NCBI GenBank assembly: GCA_001507935.1
Contig: LGET01000060.1
Coordinates: 1-8,610 of the forward strand
Direction: 5' to 3'
DNA from: Thermococcales archaeon 44_46
GTDB taxonomy: Archaea; Methanobacteriota_B; Thermococci; Thermococcales; Thermococcaceae
Length of the DNA: 8,610 bases
Made by a program: the position numbers and the translations under genes. Shown one piece after another: positions 5,558 through 8,610 of the stretch; within the stretch, counting starts at the first letter, position 1, and every line of letters starts with the position of its first letter. The notes under the pieces are model-generated. The model was not told the DNA's origin. It did no database searches and was given only the letters and a program-made list of their open reading frames with translations.

Positions 5558-6312
5558 TGTACACGCTATACATTGAAAGGGACTCCCTCCTTAATCGTCT
5601 TGATCCGAGGGTAAAGACAATTGGCTCTCTTTTTGGCATAATAGCTTTAATCCTCTTTAACTCTCCCATACTTCTATCCCTCCTTTTCCTCCTGATAGTC
5701 CTTACCCTTGTCATCCTAGGTAAGATAACCATTGGAGAAATCTTTAACGTTCTCAAACCACTCATCCCGATCTCCATAGTTGCAATGATTATATGGCCGT
5801 TTATTCTAAAGCCGTGGTATTTTGGTCTTTTTATAGGTTTTGGCTATGGAATAAGGCTTCTTTCGGTTGCCCTGCTTACTTTGGGTCTGATAATGACAAC
5901 GCCCCAAAGGGATCTTATCCTTGGCTTCATTAAAATGGGAATGCCCTATGAAATTGGCCTTACCTTGACTATTGCCCTCAGATACATCCCAACTCTCTAC
6001 ATGCTGGCTCAAACTATAATGGATGCTCAAAAGTCAAGAGGGCTTGAGCTTGAAAGGGGCAACTTTATCCAGAGGGCTAAAAATACGGTTCCCATTTTAA
6101 TCCCTCTGATAGTCGCATCAATAAAAACCGCCCACGAGCTCAGCATAGCCCTGGAAAGCAGGGCATTTGGAGCAAGCAAACGAAGAACTTTTCTCCATAA
6201 CATCAAGATGGAGGTAAAGGACTACATAGCGCTCGGAATAACTTTTGCCCTATTCTTCCTCGCAGTTTATGCAAGATACTTTCTTGGGGTTGGGTACATT
6301 AAACTATTCTAA
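5554..6312 (+). CDS. ECF transporter transmembrane protein (EcfT/BioN/CbiQ type)
   Basis: This 252-aa protein has hydrophobic helices near residues 23-57, 69-86, 88-113, 134-155, 179-192 and 225-247. EcfT proteins have two short Ala-Arg-Gly-type coupling motifs in cytoplasmic helices; here these are S161-R162-G163 ('DAQKSRGLELERG') and S202-R203-A204 ('LESRAFGAS'). They contact the ATPase dimer and connect hydrolysis to S-component movement. The start ATG 5554 overlaps the ecfA stop and lies 7 nt after GGAGA (5542-5546); the next ATG at 5557 is equally possible. The 3' end overlaps the convergent 6304-6954 gene by 9 nt. Confidence 0.92.
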   Translation: MMYTLYIERDSLLNRLDPRVKTIGSLFGIIALILFNSPILLSLLFLLIVLTLVILGKITIGEIFNVLKPLIPISIVAMIIWPFILKPWYFGLFIGFGYGIRLLSVALLTLGLIMTTPQRDLILGFIKMGMPYEIGLTLTIALRYIPTLYMLAQTIMDAQKSRGLELERGNFIQRAKNTVPILIPLIVASIKTAHELSIALESRAFGASKRRTFLHNIKMEVKDYIALGITFALFFLAVYARYFLGVGYIKLF

Positions 6313-6954
6313 AATCAGCTTTATCTTTGAGTCTATGGGTATGCTATGCTCTCCCGTGTTTTTTACAAACTCTGGGGGAGCTTTAAGGACTGTTAGATTT
6401 AACCTATAGTGCCCCCTATAGCCGCTGATCCTCATGACCAAAAGATGCTCAAAAAGCTCAGGGATGAAGAAGAGCCTCCTAAACTCGGAGATCAAATTAA
6501 GTTCGTTTATCTCAAGGGCATTGTGGGAGAGTATCAGAAATATGCCCTTCCTATCGACGATTTTTCTCAATTCCAGCATGCCCTTTTTATCTATCTCTTC
6601 AAGAATCCCAAAGTTCGAGACAAAGACAAAGGAGTCATCATGAACCATCTCAAGTGCATCCAGAAGCTCCCCTAGGGTGTACACCTTACCCATTAAGATG
6701 TTCTCGCTTTTCTCTGAGAATTTGCTGAGCATCTTTAGTGAAAACCCATTGGTGGGCTCAAGGTAGTAGGTTGGAATTTCCAAATTTAGGGCGTTTGCAA
6801 TTGAAGAGTACTGGATCAGGGTTTGGGCAAAGGCATCGGTGGTTATAACTCCCGCTATGCTGCTGTTTTCTAACCCACCAACTAACGGGGTAAGCTCTTC
6901 GAGCATCTCAATGATATTCTTTGGGGTATCACTCGGCCTGAAGAACATCGACAT
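6304..6954 (-). CDS. Putative RecA/RadA-like fold protein lacking the P-loop
   Basis: I do not know a named family for this 216-aa protein. Its layout resembles a RecA/KaiC core. 'VGGLENSSIAGVITTDAFAQTL' (25-46) sits where those proteins have a strand plus Walker A. 'PTYYLEPTNGF' (61-71) resembles the 'yidtEgtF' block. 'DDSFVFVSNFGIL' (106-118) resembles the Walker B strand, 'KGIFLILSHNALE' (136-148) the later strand, and 'HLLVMRISGYRGHYRLNLTV' (170-189) the RadA C-terminal strands ending in 'KAPPEFV'. The GxxxxGK[TS] motif is missing (TTDAFAQT), so ATP hydrolysis is unlikely. The frame opens at TTG 6955, but ATG 6952-6954 lies about 27 bp from a TATA box with no ribosome binding site, which indicates a leaderless start. 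M3 (6946-6948) is an alternative. Confidence 0.65.
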   Translation of the reverse strand: MSMFFRPSDTPKNIIEMLEELTPLVGGLENSSIAGVITTDAFAQTLIQYSSIANALNLEIPTYYLEPTNGFSLKMLSKFSEKSENILMGKVYTLGELLDALEMVHDDSFVFVSNFGILEEIDKKGMLELRKIVDRKGIFLILSHNALEINELNLISEFRRLFFIPELFEHLLVMRISGYRGHYRLNLTVLKAPPEFVKNTGEHSIPIDSKIKLILE

Positions 6955-6975
6955 CAATAAAACTTTGACGTCCTA

Positions 6976-6985
6976 ATATTTATAT
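6976..6985 (-). promoter_or_regulatory. TATA box of the RecA-like gene
   Basis: The minus strand reads A-TATAAATATT (6985 down to 6975), preceded by an A-rich BRE-like tract. Its centre lies about 27 bp before ATG 6954, the spacing expected of a leaderless transcript. Confidence 0.55.
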
Positions 6986-7270
6986 TTTTTGAATGAGCTA
7001 AAACTGTTGGATATTTTCCCATCTTTTTGTTAAGTTCCTTTAGAGTAAGTTGAGAGTATAGCTAAAAATGAATCCATTATGACATTTTGATTGAAAGGAA
7101 GCGTATAAAATCCAATAAAATGCAAAGATCTTAAAGTATTGTATAACTATTAAATCCTTTCCAGAATTTATTAAACCCTATTATCTCCCCTTCCGTGTTT
7201 TTAAAACTGTATAAAGCTACGCAGACTGTTTTAAAGGATGAAATTTTAAAAAATTGAAAATCGAACTTTT
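6986..7270. other. AT-rich intergenic stretch without a recognised gene
   Basis: About 285 bp between the RecA-like promoter and the winged-helix gene promoter are clearly richer in A and T than the genes. They hold only very short open frames on either strand. Several TATA-like strings occur (GTATAAAAT near 7102, TTTTTAAAAC near 7199, TGTATAAAG near 7208), along with a pyrimidine run TATCTCCCCTTCC at 7182-7194. I see no tRNA-like fold, CRISPR repeat or snoRNA C/D box pair that I could support. It may be a long regulatory region, a small-RNA locus or the remains of a lost gene. Confidence 0.4.
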
Positions 7271-7290
7271 TCGAAAGGTTTATATATTGC
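7271..7290 (+). promoter_or_regulatory. Strong BRE/TATA promoter upstream of the winged-helix gene
   Basis: TCGAAAGGTTTATATATTGC is close to the classic Thermococcales promoter, with CGAAAG as BRE and TTTATATA as TATA. It predicts an RNA start near 7308-7310 and a leader of about 70 nt before GTG 7381, long for this group. Short repeats flank it (see the repeat entry). Confidence 0.6.
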
Positions 7291-7315
7291 TAAAACCTAC
7301 AAGTTCTAAAAGGTT
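7274..7315 (+). repeat. Three AGGTT half-sites around the promoter, possible operator
   Basis: AAAGGTT occurs at 7274-7280 (overlapping the BRE) and again at 7309-7315 (at the predicted RNA start). AAACCT, the inverted form, lies between at 7293-7298 just after the TATA box. The half-sites are spaced about 17-18 bp and alternate in orientation, as expected if a dimeric winged-helix regulator binds across the promoter. The motif is short, so chance is possible. Confidence 0.35.
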
Positions 7316-7333
7316 GTTGTAATTTGAGAATCG

Positions 7334-7342
7334 TTTTTAAAT
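7334..7342 (+). promoter_or_regulatory. Second, proximal TATA-like box
   Basis: TTTTTAAAT is centred about 42 bp before GTG 7381, the distance seen for the Shine-Dalgarno-led Lrp gene in this window. It would give a leader of about 15 nt. It may be the main promoter or an alternative to the box at 7279-7287. Confidence 0.35.
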
Positions 7343-7367
7343 CAATTTGTTTAACTTAACATTCGTC

Positions 7368-7377
7368 AGGAGATGGT
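7368..7377 (+). promoter_or_regulatory. Ribosome binding site fixing the GTG start
   Basis: AGGAGATGGT matches 8 of 10 bases of the archaeal anti-Shine-Dalgarno complement AGGAGGTGAT and lies 3 nt before GTG 7381. This supports the non-ATG start, as no in-frame ATG exists nearby. Confidence 0.6.
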
Positions 7378-7380
7378 ATT

Positions 7381-7602
7381 GTGGAAGAAATAAATGTTAA
7401 CATTGAAAAAGAGATTCTTCAGCTTCTTAAGGAAAAAGGAGAGCTAACGGTTTCGTTCCTAACTCGCTTTCTCAATGAGAGGGGTGTTGAATGTACTAGG
7501 CAGAAGGTCGAAAGGACTTTAAGAGAGCTGTCACAAGCAGGAAAAGTTGAGTTCTTCTATAGAAATGGAAACCACCGAAGACACTATCGGCTGGTGAGGT
7601 AA
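7381..7602 (+). CDS. Small winged-helix DNA-binding protein
   Basis: This 73-aa protein is essentially one winged helix-turn-helix. Helix 1 is 'IEKEILQLLKEKG' (8-20), 'ELTVSFLTRFLNERG' (21-35) forms helix 2, 'TRQKVERTLRELSQAGKV' (39-56) is the recognition helix, and the wing is 'VEFFYRNGNHRRHYRLV' (56-72), rich in basic residues. There is no ligand domain and no cysteine cluster (one Cys, C38). The start is GTG, supported by the site at 7368-7377. The stop overlaps the next start by one base (TAATG), so the two regulators are translationally coupled. It probably regulates this locus, with the repeats at 7274-7315 as candidate sites. That target is inferred from position. Confidence 0.8.
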   Translation: MEEINVNIEKEILQLLKEKGELTVSFLTRFLNERGVECTRQKVERTLRELSQAGKVEFFYRNGNHRRHYRLVR

Positions 7603-8096
7603 TGAGTAGTATCCCAAGAGGGGCTGGAGTAAATGGAGAAAATGACACAATGAGCCCCTCCTCAATGATTCTAGGGAACGACAGGAGATTGCTTCTCCTA
7701 AGGTTCCTCCAGAACAATAATGGGAAGGCCGAATTAAGGGAGATTGTGGATTTTATAGCTGAAAACGAAGGACAAAACGATAGAAAGCACAGAAAGAGTG
7801 TCTATGTAAGTCTGCTCCAAACCCATATCCCGAAAATGGAAAGAGCAGGGATAATAAAATTCGACCACAACACAGTGACCTTGCTTAAGGTTCCGGAAGA
7901 TGTCGACGTTTACATGGAAGTGGTCTCAAAGCACGACATAAGCTGGAGCACCTTTTACTCAGGAGTTTCTGTCCTCTTTGCTCTTTTGGGTGTCTGGCTC
8001 AACAACATACCCCTTGTGATAATCTCGGCAATATATTTTGCTTTGTCGATTATTCAGCACTTCAAGACTTACAGGGTTATCAGTAGATCCAGATGA
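7602..8096 (+). CDS. Membrane-anchored DUF7344-like winged-helix protein
   Basis: This 164-aa protein has a DUF7344-like archaeal DNA-binding domain at about residues 23-95: 'ILGNDRRLLLLRFLQNN' (23-39), 'ELREIVDFIAENEG' (44-57) and 'SVYVSLLQTHIPKMERAGII' (66-85), followed by 'FDHNTVTLL'. This matches the family pattern of an N-x-R-R motif, then a 'vyvsLyqtHLPkL...G' helix. Two hydrophobic helices follow (about 118-133 and 136-153) and then a basic tail, so the DNA-binding part is probably tethered to the inner face of the cell membrane. The start ATG 7602 is set by GGTGA (7593-7597) inside the end of the previous gene. Genes of this type often sit next to DUF1102/TasA-like surface proteins and SipW-type signal peptidases, as the next gene shows. 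Control of that surface protein is inferred. Confidence 0.82.
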   Translation: MSSIPRGAGVNGENDTMSPSSMILGNDRRLLLLRFLQNNNGKAELREIVDFIAENEGQNDRKHRKSVYVSLLQTHIPKMERAGIIKFDHNTVTLLKVPEDVDVYMEVVSKHDISWSTFYSGVSVLFALLGVWLNNIPLVIISAIYFALSIIQHFKTYRVISRSR

Positions 8097-8114
8097 CCAA
8101 TAAAGTACATGGGG

Positions 8115-8123
8115 TTTATAAAG
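8115..8123 (+). promoter_or_regulatory. Upstream TATA-like box before the DUF1102 gene
   Basis: TTTATAAAG lies in the gap after the DUF7344-like gene; its upstream side (CATGGGG) is a poor BRE. It would start an RNA near 8146. Between it and the next TATA box is a weak dyad CCGA-GAGTAAG-TCGG (8138-8152). Confidence 0.3.
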
Positions 8124-8150
8124 TAACGACAGATTACCCGAGAGTAAGTC

Positions 8151-8165
8151 GGAATTAACTATATA
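8151..8165 (+). promoter_or_regulatory. Proximal promoter of the DUF1102 gene
   Basis: GGAATTAACTATATA has a purine-rich BRE-like part and a TATA box (8159-8165). With 25-26 bp spacing the RNA would begin at 8187-8188, exactly the first base of the hairpin at 8188-8213. Confidence 0.45.
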
Positions 8166-8187
8166 CCCAAAGAGGTAAGAAAACAAT

Positions 8188-8213
8188 GGGTGCCTCATGT
8201 CAATGGGGCACCC
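8188..8213 (+). promoter_or_regulatory. GC-rich 9-bp stem-loop at the predicted 5' end of the DUF1102 mRNA
   Basis: GGGTGCCTC (8188-8196) pairs with GGGGCACCC (8205-8213) around an 8-nt loop ATGTCAAT. Eight pairs are Watson-Crick and one is U-G. It ends 12 nt before the GGAGG ribosome binding site (8226-8230). It could protect the mRNA 5' end or act as a protein- or temperature-responsive element. It is not a typical archaeal terminator because no T-tract follows. Confidence 0.55.
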
Positions 8214-8238
8214 TTCGAAAAAATTGGAGGCGAAAGAT

Positions 8239-8538
8239 TTGAAGAAAGTTTTAGCACTTGGAATGTTAGGCCTGTTAGTGGCCTTTGCAATGGCCCTCGG
8301 CACTAGTGCAACGTTCAGAGACTACAGGGCTCAAAGAAGCGTCCACGTATCAGTGGTAGCAGATGACGTTGAGCTCATTGACCTGCATCCAGGACAACCA
8401 TATGCATACATTAACGAGAGGGGTATGCTAGTTATAGACTTCTCAATGGACAATCCGAACTGGCCAGGATGGGAAGACGAGAACTGGACCGGAGGATTGG
8501 GAATTAGCCCACAATCAAGATACCCTAGTTCCCATTAG
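8239..8538 (+). CDS. DUF1102 / TasA-camelysin-like surface protein, C-terminally truncated
   Basis: From TTG 8239 the 99-aa product starts 'MKKVLALGMLGLLVAFAMAL', a SipW-type signal sequence: MKK, a hydrophobic core (4-20), then 'GTSATFRDY'. It continues with 'SVHVSVVADDVELIDL' (34-49), 'PYAYINERGMLVIDFS' (54-69), 'NPNWPGW' (72-78) and 'GLGISPQSRY' (86-95), all hallmarks of archaeal DUF1102 proteins. Those are related to TasA/camelysin, secreted fibre or matrix proteins. After Y95 only 'PSSH' remains before TAG, whereas relatives, as I recall them, continue for roughly another hundred residues. All three frames stop by 8562. The GGAGG site 8 nt before TTG decides the start; upstream ATGs (8197, 8203) lie within or beside the leader hairpin. 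It may be a pseudogene or a broken copy. Confidence 0.75.
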   Translation: MKKVLALGMLGLLVAFAMALGTSATFRDYRAQRSVHVSVVADDVELIDLHPGQPYAYINERGMLVIDFSMDNPNWPGWEDENWTGGLGISPQSRYPSSH

Positions 8539-8548
8539 ATCGTTAGAG

Positions 8549-8583
8549 TTATAAGCACTTAAGTCTTTTGGTTGATTGGTGGT
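8549..8583 (+). promoter_or_regulatory. TATA box and ribosome binding site of a gene entering at the right edge
   Basis: TTATAAG (8549-8555) is followed 22 bp later by GGTGGT (8578-8583), 4 nt before TTG 8588. This is the same spacing as the bioY promoter and GGTGA site in this window. Confidence 0.35.
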
Positions 8584-8587
8584 TGTA

Positions 8588-8610
8588 TTGAGTTTTCAGA
8601 GGGAAATCCT
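8588..8610 (+). CDS. Possible start of a further gene, cut by the window end
   Basis: A TTG at 8588-8590 opens a frame reading M-S-F-Q-R-E-I up to the last base. It is preceded by GGTGGT at 4 nt spacing and a TATA box 36 bp upstream. Too little is visible to say what it encodes; it could be an unrelated gene or the first codons of a mobile element that broke the DUF1102 gene. GTG 8579-8581, in the same frame, is an alternative start but lies in the ribosome binding site. Confidence 0.3.

Noticed and set aside
5520..6030. Minus-strand frames opposite ecfT
   Set aside because: ecfT is complete with both coupling motifs; these frames have no supporting signals.
6409..6675. Plus-strand frames opposite the RecA-like gene, one fairly charged (88 aa)
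   Set aside because: Composition is plausible, but there is no promoter or ribosome binding site, while the minus-strand gene has a well-placed TATA box.
7324..7359. Twelve-codon leader frame starting TTG in the leader of the winged-helix gene
   Set aside because: No convincing ribosome binding site, non-ATG start and no attenuator-like structure or amino-acid run.
6986..7380. CRISPR leader or array
   Set aside because: The stretch is AT-rich like a CRISPR leader, but no regularly spaced repeats of 25-37 bp follow.
8186..8242. Eighteen-codon frame from ATG 8186, and the longer DUF1102 start at ATG 8197
   Set aside because: ATG 8186 and 8197 lie at the stem edge and in the loop of the leader hairpin without a ribosome binding site, whereas TTG 8239 has GGAGG at 8 nt and gives a classic MKK signal sequence.
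7959..8303. Minus-strand frame across the DUF7344-like gene end and DUF1102 start
   Set aside because: It runs antisense to two supported genes and their intergenic promoter, with no homology that I recognise.

Overview
The window looks like chromosomal DNA of a hyperthermophilic archaeon of the Thermococcales (Thermococcus, Pyrococcus or a relative). Four things point there. Ribosome binding sites are mostly GGTGA-type. Promoters are archaeal BRE/TATA boxes, placed either about 25-27 bp before a leaderless ATG or about 35-42 bp before a Shine-Dalgarno-led start. The proteins are rich in Lys, Glu and Ile. The gene families (DUF92, SPOUT-like protein, DUF1102, DUF7344-like regulator, JAMM protease) are typical of the group. 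This is inference from sequence alone; the species is not determined.

Region 1 (1-3522) holds the end of a SPOUT-like methyltransferase-family gene on the plus strand, then minus-strand genes. In transcription order these are an unrecognised 204-aa protein overlapping a JAMM/MPN+ metalloprotease; an ArsR-family regulator with a CadC-like cysteine set followed 27 bp later by a MazG-type pyrophosphohydrolase; an Lrp/AsnC regulator with its own promoter; and a DUF92 membrane protein. Region 2 (3528-6312) holds a leaderless MobA-like nucleotidyltransferase-fold gene, divergent from the unknown gene and convergent with bioY. bioY is divergent from an ECF transporter ATPase and transmembrane pair (ecfA-ecfT). 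BioY, EcfA and EcfT together look like a complete biotin uptake system. Region 3 (6304-6954) is a leaderless minus-strand gene that looks like a RecA/RadA-fold protein without its P-loop.

Region 4 (6985-8610) is the most accessory-looking part. About 290 bp of AT-rich DNA with no gene leads to a strong promoter flanked by short repeats, a small winged-helix gene, and a one-base-overlapping gene for a membrane-anchored DUF7344-like regulator. A TasA/camelysin-like DUF1102 surface-protein gene follows. Its predicted mRNA begins with a 9-bp GC-rich hairpin, and its reading frame stops shortly after the conserved N-terminal half, so it looks truncated. A new promoter, ribosome binding site and start codon appear at the right edge.

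Several genes appear to begin at an internal ATG rather than at the first GTG or TTG of the open frame, because the upstream GTG lies inside the GGTGA ribosome binding site. Starts are given accordingly. No tRNA, rRNA, CRISPR array or complete insertion sequence was seen.
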